Below are positions 45,976 to 58,166 of a stretch of 64,000 nt of DNA, piece by piece (positions within the stretch are counted from its first letter, which is position 1; each line of letters starts with the position of its first letter). Both the position numbers and the translations under genes were made by a program. This stretch comes from Oncomelania hupensis (lineage: Eukaryota; Mollusca; Gastropoda; Littorinimorpha; Pomatiopsidae), in contig JBAHVR010000302.1 of the NCBI GenBank assembly GCA_036898135.1, positions 348,001-412,000 on the forward strand. The letters are read 5' to 3'. A model generated the notes under the pieces. The model was not told the DNA's origin, did no database searches, and saw only the letters and a list, made by a program, of their open reading frames with translations.

Positions 45976-46228
45976 CTTTTTCATATTTAACCCAAATCGC
46001 TTGTTTGCTATAAGTACTTTCTGTGCTTCACAGAATATGACACATTGTGCAAATTGGCCATAGCTTATATGGCTGTGTTAACAGACCACTTATTCAACTA
46101 ATTATGAACAATGTCACGCTACGGCGAACTGGCATGACTGTGTCATGGTAACCATGCGTGAACAAGGAAATCGATTGTAACACAAAAAACAAGCGATAAA
46201 ACAAGTGATGTCACACTTACAGATAGTC

Positions 46229-46312
46229 ACACACACACACACACAAACACACAAACAAAACACACGCACAAACAGAGAGAGAGAGAACTTCCACACAAAC
46301 CAACGCGCGTAT

Positions 46313-46344
<32 letters not shown>

Positions 46345-46560
46345 ACTGCCAACGCATAAAGATATAGGAGTAACCCCACCGCAAGGAGGCATTCATGAAG
46401 ACAGAACGTCGCACATTCAATTACAGACGTACACACACAAACATAGTCGAACACACACACACACACCCACACACACACACAATCCAGACAAACACACACA
46501 CAAGTTAAACACACATACATAACCACCCAACCCAACCCCCACACATAACAGACACACACG
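46229..46560. repeat. CA-rich microsatellite cluster
   Basis: Several interrupted (CA)n runs, the longest at 46311-46345. Open frames over it are low complexity and not genes. Confidence 0.95.
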
Positions 46561-47477
46561 CACGATTCACATACCCTCACCCCACTCACCTACATAATCC
46601 CACCCTCATACAAACCACACAACACACCCCAACTGCAACTATCACACCATCACTTTAACCGCTCCCTCCACCTCCATTCCCCCCCCCCCACACACACTCA
46701 AAGATAATGGTGCTGGAAATATTGTGATGCATACCTAAACACTGACACATGAGTATAAAGGGGGCGCAGGTCACACTCTAAAAACATCAACAATTACTCC
46801 TCATGATTAATTCTGTGCGTTGCAGCCGCCGTGGCATTGGAATATTGTTGCGTTTCCCAACCTGTTACTGACTTCTCTTGTTAGTCTGTTTGTCTGTTCT
46901 TATTACATTTGTACTATGAAAGTTCGTCGTTGGTGAACTATGGTCGCCACTCGATACTCCATTGGCGTATTACCAGACTAGTTTTAAGACGAGATAAAAG
47001 ACGACAAGGAGACAAAAATAAAGAAGACGTTCAAATATTAAAACAGAACACAAAGCCTCAACACATATTTCCTGCCAAAATTCTTCTTCAGGAGTCATAT
47101 CCAACCCAGTCATATCGACAATACGGTATGGAAAGATCAACAGCAATCCTCATCAAACCTCGCCTCGGTCATATTGTTTTTAATCGTTTTAAAAAAAATC
47201 TAAACTGCTTAAAATTCTATTATCTTTATAATTTTTTCTCCGTGTGTTCCTTAAAATCAGAAAGAACTTTAGTATGATAAAAAATGTAAATGCCAATGCT
47301 GTTTGTTTAAATTTTTAGGAGGCGATGAATGTTTTACCCGAAAAAAAAAGCAATGCGTGACAATGGTTAAATATCAAATACATTTTGAAAATTCTGTTTT
47401 ATATTCACGTCAACGTCCGCGCAATAGTGTGCTATCTGTGAAATTCTCAAACGGACGGATTCATTTGCAATAGAATT
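46561..47477 (-). other. Host intron; nothing recognised
   Basis: The open frame at 46909-47277 on the plus strand (122 codons) has no start context, splice sites or family resemblance I can support. Confidence 0.4.
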
Positions 47478-47637
47478 GTGTAGCAATTGTCCAATGATGG
47501 TATGGTTTTGTGTAGCAATTGTCCAATGATGGTGAGGTTTTGTGTAGCAATTGTCCAATGATGGTATGGTTTTGTGTAGCAATTGTCCAATGATGATATG
47601 GTTTTGTGTAGCAATTGTCCAATGATGGTATGCTTTT
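47478..47637. repeat. 32-bp minisatellite, five units
   Basis: The unit GTGTAGCAATTGTCCAATGA plus TGGTATGGTTTT is repeated five times with single-base differences. Confidence 0.95.
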
Positions 47638-47700
47638 GTGGGAGGGAGTTTGGGGTTAGTCATTATAATAATATAGGCCATGAATGTTAGTTATTGATGT

Positions 47701-47930
47701 CCCACCACCGTGTTGCTCAGTGGTAGATTGGTTGCCAGACAGACCTATGACCCAGGTTCGAATCCCGTGGTGGGCAATACAAAAGCTTTTTTTTTTGTAC
47801 TGTCCATTTTAGCAGTATAATTGCTTTGGTGGTTCAATGTCGATACTCCGTCTTCCCGGGGAAGGTTATCCCCGACTGTCATATCGCCAATGGTGGATGT
47901 AAACGTTAAACTTCAATGGTTCTCTCATCA
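47701..47930 (+). mobile_element. tRNA-derived SINE, copy 4
   Basis: The head reads GTGTTGCTCAGTGGTAGATT and GACCCAGGTTCGAATCCC. The body carries GGTGGTTCAATGTCGATACT and GTCATATCGCC, ending ACGTTAAACTTCAATGG. Confidence 0.88.
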
Positions 47931-48379
47931 ATTATTAAATTGACGTGTGTGTGTGCATGTGTGCGTGCCCGTGTGTGTGTTTGTGAGTGCGCGTGCCTGA
48001 GCACTTGTTTTCCAAGAGTATGGCAAATAACATGTGTTACTTGGGTGAATAAATTCTGTATTCGATATAAAAAAAACTACGTTATCTCGTGACACGATTT
48101 CACATGACACATCGGGCCTGCGACATAAATTTCCATGAAAATAAGTCTCACATTGACAGGACTTTCCTTGAAACCCACACTCAGCCACAATTATTTTACT
48201 GCAACATTTACTTCCAGATCACGCCTGATGAGACAGTGTCACATAATCACATTTTCACCGATTAGTGCCTCAGAGGGTGACTCTATTTTACGATGAAATG
48301 AATCTCTACCGGCATGATGCTAAACATTAACGTGACTTTACTATAAATGTTGATCTTTATTTATTTTGTATTGGGCCAA

Positions 48380-48630
48380 ATTCGGGCCGCTTTCTCAGCG
48401 AAAGCGCTGCTTCCGCAAGAGCGGCGCCATCCAGGACAGAGAGGGTGGAGGAGGCGAGGGGGCATGGCCTGGCCTGGGAAGGAAGAGGATCTATAGTGTA
48501 TGCTGGTTGTACTGGTGTTTCTAGAACTCACCGGTCTAGAATATGAGCGTCAGGATCTTTAAAGTCCGTGCGGCGGAATGCAGGCGTACACAGACTAGAC
48601 TTCGGTTTCCACTCTCGGAGTAATATTGAA
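48380..48630 (+). mobile_element. Family Z repeat
   Basis: It has GGTCTAGAATATGAGCGTCA, then GATCTTTAAAGTCCGTGC and CACAGACTAGACTTCGG, ending GGAGTAAT. The 5' half is more diverged than in the other copies. Confidence 0.78.
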
Positions 48631-49672
48631 GCTATCCCGAATTGTAATATTGAAGCTGTGAACATAGTTGACGAGGTAGATATCATATACTACACCGGAA
48701 CCACACTCTTCTAGCCATTGTGTTTGAATTGCTGTTTACCTATAACTGATACAGTGAGTTCGTAGATGACACGCTGGGGAATTTCCTGTGTCGGGCAAAG
48801 CTTGAAACAAACAACAGTGAACACCCCTGTTTATTCCAACTCATTTCACATAATAGGCTACAAGTTAGTATACTATGTATTATAATTAGTCAAAGATATT
48901 ATCACACAAGATTGGCTGGGATGGGTTTAGACTGGCTAATCAGGTACAGCATTTTGCCATATTAAAATGACAAATGCAACAACAAAATGCAAACGTGGAT
49001 TCTCTCTAAGGCAAACTTGATTTTTGTTTTTAAAAAAATTCAAAACAAACTTGAACTGTCTCTCTATGCAAAATTTGATTCCTCTTTTATGCAAACTCGA
49101 ATCCCCTCCAATGCAGGGGTCAGCCCAGTGTTCCGCCTGGTATATCAATGTTCCACCCAGATCTATGTTCCTTCGAGTCTATGTTACCCCAATATAAATT
49201 CCGTTTTGGATTCCCTGTAATAATTATTGGGAAAAATATTTCATTACAAAGAAATGCAAATAAACAAACAACGCAGAGGAAGCACCCACCCCCCCTCCCC
49301 GCCTTTCTCCTTTCTTCCCCCCCCACCCCCCCCCAAAAAAAAAAATCAACAAACAAACAAACAAAAACAACAACAACAAACAAACAAAACAAACAAACAA
49401 CTGAACAGTAATAGGTGTGAAAACATTATTTTCATGTCTGTAACTGTTAAGAATCAGCCGCAATAAAGGGGAATACTACACTGGGAGCAAGTCAAGCATA
49501 GACGCGCCTTGCTTGCAAAATAGTTACATGTTCCATGGAGCAACATAAAACACTTCGGCACAAGTTATTTCCCGTCAAACCTTAACGTTGTTGTACACAA
49601 AAGAACACACACAATGACTGGACTGTTATATCATGAATGATTTTGTCCTAATTCTCATTGTTTGCCATTCTA
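48631..49672 (-). other. Host intron; low-complexity CCCCCC/AACAAAC tract at 49285-49405
   Basis: No exon is supported. Frames over the C-rich and A-rich tract are low complexity. Confidence 0.45.
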
Positions 49673-49675
49673 CCT

Positions 49676-49790
49676 GTCCTATCCTATCCTATCCTATCCT
49701 ATCCCGTAGCTCGAAAGCCGTTGGGGCACTAAAAATGATCGTTTAATCAGCGTATCCCATCTTTCTCTGTTCTCAGCAAACCTCAATCAT
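49676..49790 (-). mobile_element. R1 LINE, very short 3' fragment (~115 bp)
   Basis: An inverted tail of TATCC repeats is followed by the reverse complement of R1's last codons (GTAGCTCGAAAGCCGTTGGG region). It is older than the other copies, judging from its substitutions. Confidence 0.88.
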
Positions 49791-50066
49791 TGCACAAAAA
49801 AAGTTCTCTTTAATGGGACAGGAAAAATACTAATGTTCAGTAATAGCAGGCTATTGGATGCAGTCAATGTAACATTTCAAGACTTAAATTCAATTTCTAT
49901 TTCGTCTTCTAATAGCGATCTACCTGCCTATACACCACATGTTTGAGTGATAGATGTGTGTTTGTTGTGTTTTGTGACAGTGTGTGAAACATGTGAGTGT
50001 CTATGTTAGTATAGATCGCCGCGATGTGAGCCTGATTGTGATTAGGGGAAAGTGGGTACATAATAT

Positions 50067-50082
50067 TTATTATTATTATTAC

Positions 50083-50140
<58 letters not shown>

Positions 50141-50141
50141 C
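50067..50141. repeat. (ATT)n microsatellite
   Basis: About 75 bp, almost pure. Confidence 0.97.
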
Positions 50142-51706
50142 AATGTGGATTATCACGGAGATTAAAACGGAAGGTCACCTAAATTATATCTCACTTAAGT
50201 TGTATGAAAATATCACATTATTCCTTGACTTTTAAGCAAGTTTTTTTTTAAAATCCCTCAGTTAATCCCTTCTCTAAAAGGAACTTTGTTCTTTTATTAT
50301 TAAACAAACGATAAAACCACATATATCAAATGAGGCTTCTAGCTCACAGGGTTTGTATAGCCACACAAGGGGGGAAGATGGGAGGGGGATGGAGGTGGGA
50401 TACACAAGGTATACATAAGGACAGCAACAACGGCACTATAGTACAAGACACAGTAGCATCTAATTGCAAACAATGACATATATTCTGAATGAAAAAAACA
50501 ACAACAACAAAACAACAACAATGATCAAACATTTGTGCCACATACATACCCAAAACAAAGGTATGCACTCAAAGGAAACAAGCGCACAAAGATGCAAGAT
50601 AAAACAAAAAACACGAATTCCTTAAAATGTCACGAAATTTCCAACTCCGTGACTGCCAGCACCTGCTGGTAAATTTATCATAGGTTTTATCTTTTTTCAT
50701 GGACTTGGGCGTCACATTATTTCATCGTCAGAGAAAATCACAGAAATGTCGTCTTTGATTAAAGGAAAAAAGCAATCCTAAGGAAATGAAACCAAACCGA
50801 AACGTAACAAAACAAATCAAAACCAAACTAAACAAAACGTGCAATCCAGTATCGTGCTAAAACAAGATATCCATGTCAATTCGTCATTTGCAGCCCGACA
50901 AAAGTAAACAATTGTCCCTCCCCTCCTGTTACACTCATTCGATGTTAGTGTTCTTCTATCAGTGGTTGATTCAGCCCCAATGCTGAAGTACTGATGAGTG
51001 TAGCTCAGATTCGTTTATCCACGCAACCCGTTCAAACAGCCACAAGGCACGGAGTCGTATAAAGTTTTCAAACTTTATTCAGCGTTCATCAACAACTGCA
51101 TACAATCACCTTTTCACTCTCCTCTTTCACAACACAGTGTGTCCATTATATTTTTTTTTCTCTCAACTCGAGATAACCTCAGGACGTTCCAGAATGACGC
51201 GTTACAACCAATCAGAATTAACTTCGTCATCACTGTTTTACGTCATGCAACCTTCCTTTCTGTCAAAAGAATGTTCTCAAATATCCCGAAACTTCGATCG
51301 ATAGTAAACAAGCAGATCTAGAGAATTCTCCAATAATATCGACTAACGAAGATTATCAACGTTATACAAAGCTTCTCCTAACAACAATGCAAACTCAACT
51401 CAAAGGTAAATACACTCTATTATTGAATACTTTGCAAAGCGAAACGATTAGATCTATCGTGCGCGTTTCAGACATACTATCCTTCGCGTTTCAACGTAAC
51501 ACCTGGCCCCCCCCCCCCCACTCCACACCACCAACAAATTAACAATAAAAAAACTAACTAAAATAAGGAGTCAACCAGCATGCACCCTTTAGACGCACCT
51601 CTATTGTCCACCATGAGATTACTTAGCTGAGGTCCATTGGTTGTGTTGTAAGCTCCTCGTCATATTATTCATTATTGCATTGTAATATAGATGACTTCAA
51701 AAACAC

Positions 51707-51707
<1 letters not shown>
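50142..51707 (-). other. Host intron; nothing recognised
   Basis: Short C-runs and A-rich stretches; no splice-supported exon. Confidence 0.4.
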
Positions 51708-51759
<52 letters not shown>

Positions 51760-51797
51760 CATGATGATGATGATGAATGATGATGATGATGATAATG

Positions 51798-51865
<68 letters not shown>

Positions 51866-51896
51866 CAGCAGAAGAAGAAGAAGAATGATAAGGATG

Positions 51897-51972
<76 letters not shown>
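51708..51972. repeat. Compound trinucleotide tract (AAT, GAT, AAT, AAG, ACT)
   Basis: Five adjacent triplet blocks over 265 bp, ending in about 25 ACT/CTA units. Confidence 0.97.
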
Positions 51973-52617
51973 AAGACTGCTCGTAAATAGCACGATTCCC
52001 CCAGACCTGAGTTCCAAGCGCATACGAATATAGTATAATTATTACTATATTATAATATAATCGAAAAAGCATCACAATCTCAGCTCTGAGACCATTCTAC
52101 AAAATAATAATATATTCATCATCGTTATACATATTCCCAAGTGCTACCCCCCCCCACCCCTCAATCCCCCTTGCCCCTCTCTCCCTTCACCCTCATTCTT
52201 TCCTTCTTCCACCGGCCTTCTCTCTGCCAACACTTTGCTTACTCTGTAAAAAATTGTATTGCATGGCACTTTAATCAATGCACAGAATTGCCAAAGGATA
52301 CAGTTATGGTTCCCAGTGCAGTTTGAATGAGATGGATGTGATGTGTAAACGGCAGGTATAGCCGCACTCATTGTTTGTCACAGCGGTCTCAAAAATCCGG
52401 TGACAGTTGAGGCTTATCGACTTTAAGTTCGTTCTTGTCAACAATCCAATCTGCTAGGCGGTATGACGAAGTTACTTTCACCACTCTCTTCCCCCCTCCC
52501 AACATCCTGAACAGTTCCCCCAAAGGTCAAATTGAGGATTCGAATAAAATATATTTGACTCCTTTCTGCACAGACTACTATCTGAGAGACAGACATAGAG
52601 AGAAAGACACACACACA

Positions 52618-52687
52618 GAAGAAGAAGAAGAAGAAGAAGAAGAAGAAGAAGAAGAAGAAGAAGAAGAAGAAGAAGAAGAAGAAGAAG
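52618..52687. repeat. (GAA)n tract, left of a foldback insertion
   Basis: About 70 bp of GAA. It continues, on the other side of the 52690-53195 element, at 53197-53337. Confidence 0.97.
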
Positions 52688-52689
52688 AC

Positions 52690-53195
52690 ACCCGAGACAC
52701 ATTGGTCGAAGGCTACTAGAAGCATGCTGTAGTAGTCGCCTCAACAGGCCATAAAGCATGCTCTCATGCTTCAGAGCACTGCTTCCTATACGCTTCAAGC
52801 CTTGACCAATGAACTCATGAAAATAGAAAACGTAAGTTTCGTCTTCTCTAGGGGACGAATTAGGTCAAACTGTATTTGTTTCTAGGTCAACTGTCTTTTA
52901 CGAACAGTTTGAGAATGTTTTTGAACCGTTTGTTGACGCCGGATAGTGTCCTTACTTGGTTTCATACAATTTAAGAATCCAACAAAGCAAATGGGTTTTT
53001 GAGACGGAAAGAGCGGAATGTTGTAGAGTAACATTCTGTGTATATTTACAGTGAAATTGCGCTTTTTCCGTCACAATAGAGCTTGAAGCGTATAGGAAGC
53101 AGTACTCTGAAGCATGAGAGCATGCTTTATTGCCTGTTGAGGCGACTAGTAAAGCATGCTTCTGGCAGCCTTCGACCAATGTGTACCGGGTGCAG
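52690..53195. mobile_element. Foldback MITE (~506 bp) inserted in a (GAA)n microsatellite
   Basis: Inverted arms of about 115 bp (52690-52803 and 53080-53195) share ACACATTGGTCGAAGGCT, AGTCGCCTCAACAGGC and GCATGCTCTCATGCTTCAGA plus CTTCCTATACGCTTCAAGC. The spacer is about 275 bp without an open frame. GAA triplets in the same orientation lie on both sides, so the element landed inside one GAA array or the array grew around it. Confidence 0.8.
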
Positions 53196-53196
53196 A

Positions 53197-53337
53197 AGAA
53201 GAAGAAGAAGAAGAAGAAGAAGAAGAAGAAGAAGAAGAAGAAGAAGAAGAAGAAGAAGAAGAAGAAGAAGAAGAAAAAGAAGAGAAGAAGAAGAAGAAGA
53301 AGAAGAAGAAGAAGAAGAAGAAGAAGAAGAAGAAGAA
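53197..53337. repeat. (GAA)n tract, right of the foldback insertion
   Basis: About 140 bp of GAA/AAGAAG with one interruption near 53275. Confidence 0.97.
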
Positions 53338-53532
53338 ACTTTAGGGAGACAAACCTAGAGAAATAAATTAATCAGAAAATTCATGAAAGCATAAATATAA
53401 AAATAAATAATTAAATTACTCTTAAGAAAGAAAGAAAGAGAGAACGAAAGAATGAAAGAAGGAAAGAAAAAACGTAAATAAGGTTATAAAGGAATAATTT
53501 ATATATTTTTTTTTAAATACATAAGCACTCAC

Positions 53533-54378
53533 ATGTAAAGATGTTCTCGACGTGGACGGCATGTGGTGACGATGCAGGGAGTTTGGTGATTCTGACTCTT
53601 CTTGTCTGACCTTGCTCTGCTTGTCGGCTATAGCTTTGCATTTCCCACTATGGCTCGCCACTGGGACACTGGAACTGTTTGGGGTGGACTGTCCGGGTGG
53701 CCCTGGCTCTGGTGCTGCCGAACGTACAAAAGGAGCGCAGGTTGGTTTCCACTGCTCTGAAGAGGAAGGCCGCCCAGATGGGACAGCACTATTGGTTGAC
53801 GAAGAAAAGTTGTTGGTCCGCAATTTGCCTCTGGCCTTTTCATTGTCTTGACGAGTTGTATCTTTGTTTTGTTGTGCCTTACTGTTGTTTCTAACATTGG
53901 TATCATTAGCGTCGTCGACATAACCAGGGATTTCAGTCCAAGACATGGCTCTGGAAGCTGAATGAGCATTGTCGGGAGCTTCCACAAACACACCTTTCTC
54001 CAGCTCCGCTGATGATGGCGGGCTTTGGCCTGTGATTTTACCTACCTGAGATGTAGACGTTGACGCTGCTATCGTCTGTGGCTTCTGTTCGGTTGCTTTA
54101 CGTTTTCTGTCTCTATTTTCAATAATGTCTTCCTTATCATCACCGACACTCGTTTTCGCATTTCGAAGACCAGTTTCTTTCAGTCCCTCGATGTCTGCTG
54201 AGACATGAACCGTCGCCATTGTCAAAACCACGTTGTCATTTCTCTTAACGTTGTTCTTTAAAGATCCGGCCTTTAGGGAAGACAAGCTTTCTCCGTCCGC
54301 TGATTTTCTAGTTTCCGGTGAGTGTGGACATGAGTCTTGCTTGTGCTTTCTTGCATTTTCCAACGTTGTCTTGGGCAT
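53533..54378 (-). CDS. Probable first coding exon (282 codons) of the minus-strand host gene
   Basis: The ATG at 54378 opens a continuous frame to a consensus donor GTGAGTG at 53532, phase 0. The next confident exon (32178) also starts phase 0. The product is polar and probably disordered: a serine/lysine-rich start (MPKTTLENARKHKQDSCPHS), a basic patch (NRDRKRKATEQK), serine/proline stretches and a basic end. Composition matches the later exons. The link to 32178 crosses a 21-kb intron and rests on phase and style only, so an intervening exon may have been missed or this may be a separate gene. Upstream, AAAATGGCGG at 54416-54425 suggests the transcription start. Confidence 0.65.
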
Positions 54379-54415
54379 TGTACAAGTTCTTGTTCACAAC
54401 CTGGCAGACTGGAAG

Positions 54416-54425
54416 AAAATGGCGG
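54416..54425 (-). promoter_or_regulatory. YY1-type motif near the probable start of the host gene
   Basis: AAAATGGCGG on the plus strand (CCGCCATTTT on the coding strand) lies 38 bp upstream of the ATG at 54378. YY1 sites in animals often mark the 5' end of TATA-less genes. Function here is inferred. Confidence 0.35.
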
Positions 54426-54589
54426 TTGGGGTTGTGTAATTTAGTGCCAGATGAATATAAATCAGTGCTTGCATGAGCTATTTATTACGCTTATGAAATT
54501 AGTATAAAGATGTCATTGTATGTTTCGACTCTGAATGCGGAAGCTTTCTTTATTAAACCCCTTACATGTTCTAAAATGTTCAATACTCC

Positions 54590-54735
54590 GTATTCACATG
54601 TTCAATATTCAAATGTTCAATATTCAAATGTTCAGTATTCAAATATTGAATTTCAATATTCAAATTTTTTATGTTTAATATTCCAATGTCCAATAATTAC
54701 GTTTTCATATTCAAATGTTTAATATTCAAACACTC
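54590..54735. repeat. Imperfect TTCAATATTCAAATG repeat
   Basis: A unit of about 15 bp repeats roughly eight times with drift, 200-350 bp upstream of the host gene start. Confidence 0.8.
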
Positions 54736-55352
54736 GATGTCAAAATGTTATTCTCTTCAATGTTTCCCAACTGCCTGCTATTTTCGTTCTCTTCTAAAAT
54801 CTCACTTGCGCAGAACTTTTTTTTTAAAAACTGTCACCCGTATGGACCTCTCAAAATGATATGCTGCCTTCAATGTGCTTGTCTTCTGTACTGCTGGTTA
54901 TTCACCTATCTAACAGTATTATGTGTCTTCTGTTGCTATGTACTAACTCTACCACCCTCATCCATCCCTTTCCTTCCCCTCCTCTCATCTCTCTCTCTCT
55001 ATCTCGCTCTGTTTGTTTCGTGTGCCTGTATTGTATCCTCCCTTTTCTCCTCGCGACCTTCACACTCCGCACTCACCCCACACTCCCTTTCATGTGCTTA
55101 CCTGTACAACAAGTTGTTTTTTTTTCAATGTTAAGTCACCATGCAGCATTCAAATGCTTTACTTATTAACCCATCACTGTCTGCGAACTAGGCATTCTTT
55201 TCCTAAAAGGTGAAAAAAAAAACCACATTTCCACAGTTCCCACGAATAATAGTGTCAACGGGATAATTAGGCATCAGGACCCCGTCAGCCTAACTGGTAG
55301 CTTATACAGCAGAACGGTCATGATTAATTCACACGAGTTTTAAGAGATCTAA
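54736..55352. other. Upstream of the host gene; no gene seen
   Basis: Pyrimidine-rich patches only. The open frames here overlap CT-rich sequence and lack support. Confidence 0.45.
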
Positions 55353-55362
55353 CGAAGCATAG

Positions 55363-55949
55363 TTAGTGAGTTAGTTACTCATTATTTATAGGGTCCAGCG
55401 GACTGCAAAGAGCCGAATCAGGACCACAGCTTGGTTGAAAGAGGGCTCAACCCTGATCTTTATAAAAGATGTGCTGAAACAAGCCTAATGGTAACACTGA
55501 AAGCTCTCCACCAGCCGGTCACTTTACAATATAGGCATCCCATGCAAGGGACGCTGAGGCTTTACTCTAATGTATTGAACCCCCGTTGCAAAAACAAAAT
55601 ATAATATAAACATCGTTATAAAATATTAACAAAACGCATACATATTAAATGCCCACATTGCTAAATAATAATCCCATATAAAGCCATTGTGACTATTTGG
55701 CAGAAGGCGTCCAATATCCTCAAGCTGACCCAACAGACCCCATACACATAAGAGGAGGTTGGGGATTTTTTTTTTTAAAGAAAAAAGGTAGATGACTGGT
55801 CTAGCGAAGAAGATAGTAGATTGATAGAACAGATTAGGAACGAGAACGAACAAATGAGAATGACAGAAACAGTGGGAAATTAAAGCATTACATTTCCACA
55901 AAGTGGGGATACTATTTATACAGAAACCCCCGGCAAGCCAACGGGGGTC
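55363..55949 (-). mobile_element. Family Y retroposon copy 5 (587 bp), variant 3' end
   Basis: A 10-bp duplication CGAAGCRTAG with one mismatch flanks it (55353-55362 and 55950-55959). The 5' end on the minus strand is ACCCCCGTTGG, the short-form start. The 3' end carries the CTATAAAT and ACTAACT-type tail also seen at 16292-16380. It is the most diverged copy. Confidence 0.85.
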
Positions 55950-55959
55950 CGAAGCGTAG

Positions 55960-57149
55960 GAATTATGGAGTGAGGTGGTTGTTAAGAAAACGAACAGTTG
56001 ATAAATTAATACATGATTTCTGTGCAAAGTGGAAAAATTAAAAGGAAGGTTTAAGATAGGTCTCATGAAAAAGACTCTCTATGTCTAGGAAGTCAACTGA
56101 ATAGCGATGCACAGCGACTTAGGCAACATTCCAAAAGAAAGGCCTGAAAATGCCCCCACAAAAAGGAAGTGGTCTATGTTCTCCCAGACAATAAATTACA
56201 CTGTTACATTGTTATGATGATCACTATGCCGCTAAAATATATGCTGATACAGCAATGTTACAGTCGGTTAGGCGATAAATAATATTCCATTCATTATTTA
56301 AAAAAAAAAGCGGGAAAGAAAATTAGGTCTTACCTAGTATTTGCTGTCTTTAGAACAACTTCAATCACTGGTGACTATAACATTTCAGTCAAATTATTTG
56401 TTCCATTCTCCTATTAGTTAACAAAAGGACGTTTTACTTTTTTATTTTATTTAGAAAAACTATTTTATTTTAATGTGTATTTCTTAATTATTTTCTTTTG
56501 TATAATATCTCTCTGATGAAGTTAGTTAATTCGGAAGAACTTTTTTTTTTTTTTTAATTTAGTCTTTTCGTTTCCAGGATGTGACGGGCAAATTCAGCGC
56601 ACAAACACACATTCTCTAAATCACTTTCCCAGTATTTGTTTTAAAAAAAATACTGCGTTTTCTTCGCTAAGTTTGCATTGAACATTTGTATTCCTCCGTA
56701 AACCTACATGTGCCAACCTTCCCAAAAAATTTCAAGTCATGGGTCCTGTGTTCAAAGCCCACAAAAGGTTGGCGCTTAACAATAAATTTCGAGCCCTGAG
56801 TTCTGAGTTCGAATAGTGTTATTAATTAATTAATTTATTTATTTATTTATTAAATTTGCGAAGATGACGTCCAACACAATATTCGACAATATGAATGGCC
56901 AACTCTGTGGTCGCCCGGTGATTAAAAAAAAACAAAACAACAACAGTTCCCGCTAAATCACAGCTGCCAATAATCCGCAGGTCCCGATCAGCGAGCACGG
57001 AGTAACAACAGGACGCGTCAGTCGACGATGGCTGATTGACGTCTGATCACACGCTTCTTCTACATGAGAATGGTGAATTCCTACGTATTTCTTTGCATGA
57101 CTCTGGTGAAAGCAATTAAGATTATTTATTAGAATACCCATGCAGCCAC
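55960..57149. other. Intergenic; no gene seen
   Basis: AT-rich with short homopolymers. A (TTAA/TTTA)n patch lies at 56820-56850. Confidence 0.45.
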
Positions 57150-57476
57150 GTCTCATCCTCCCTCATCCCCCTGGCTGTAAATATTTATACTGTTTTTCCT
57201 CCTGAGCCTAACCGGGCATATAAATAGCTGTGAATAGGTTTTTGCTATTCTATTTCTGTCTTTTTTGTCATTTATGTACATAGTTGTAAATACTCTAGTT
57301 CTGTCTTTTTTTTCATTTGTGTACATAGTTGTAAATAGTTTGTACCTTTCCTGTTCCGTCTTTTGGTGTATTGTAGCAAAAGCGATGTTTTATCGTGTGC
57401 ATGTATTTATATGTAATGACTATGTAAAGCGTGGTGAGTCTGGTCATAGGCTGGAGTACCCGCTATATAAAAATCC

Positions 57477-57565
<89 letters not shown>

Positions 57566-57566
57566 C
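57150..57566 (+). mobile_element. 3' end of an unidentified non-LTR retrotransposon with a (TTA)n tail
   Basis: The sequence ATGTAAAGCGTGGTGAGTCT, GGAGTACCCGCTATATAAAA then a long TTA run (57479-57566) is the usual layout of the 3' end of CR1/L2-like LINEs and their SINEs. Two partly duplicated GTACATAGTTGTAAATA stretches precede it. The 5' limit is uncertain. Confidence 0.6.
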
Positions 57567-58154
57567 CCTTATTATTTTAACTCCTTACAAGTCATTCTAT
57601 CCTTCACTCCCTGAGGAAAAATTACATTATCTGGAAAGTTGGAGAGCACTCTTTTACCAAAGATATTCATTATCGCCACAAAGAGTTTAACAAAAACGTT
57701 TTACTTGTACTAAGCTTACTGACTAAAGATTGGAAACTCCAGTCAGTGTCATGCGTGGTGATGTAAGCATATCGCATAGAAAAGAGAAAAAAATCACTGT
57801 TTTTAAGGTACATGCAAAAATAAAGTAATTGTTCTAGCATAGCTTTGGTATCTGGACAAAGAATTGCTCAAAACACTACACCTGAAATAAAGATTTAAAT
57901 AGTTCAAGCCGCCCAAAAATGCTAACTTGTTGCATCACGCCCTGCACCACTAAGCCCCTTTAACCTACTTAATGAAGTCAAATACACACTTTATTCCAAT
58001 TTATTCAAAAAGGATTGTGGCTTAGTGAAGCGGCAAACCAATCACTCATACATTGAAACCGCATAAGACAACAAATTAAAATGGATCTTAGGACATCAAA
58101 TGTACACATACAGCTTTCAGCACATGTTTAACAATGCAATTGTATACAAACTAT
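57567..58154. other. Intergenic; no gene seen
   Basis: AT-rich DNA before R1 copy C. Confidence 0.5.
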
Positions 58155-58166
58155 ATATAAACTATC

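Noticed and set aside
46205..46589. Cys/Val-rich or Thr/His-rich proteins on either strand
   Set aside because: Low-complexity translations of CA microsatellites.
51761..51986. Open frames encoding poly-Asn, poly-Tyr or poly-Thr
   Set aside because: They are translations of compound trinucleotide microsatellites.
53083..53366. Poly-Glu/Arg/Lys open frames
   Set aside because: They are translations of the GAA microsatellite in three frames.
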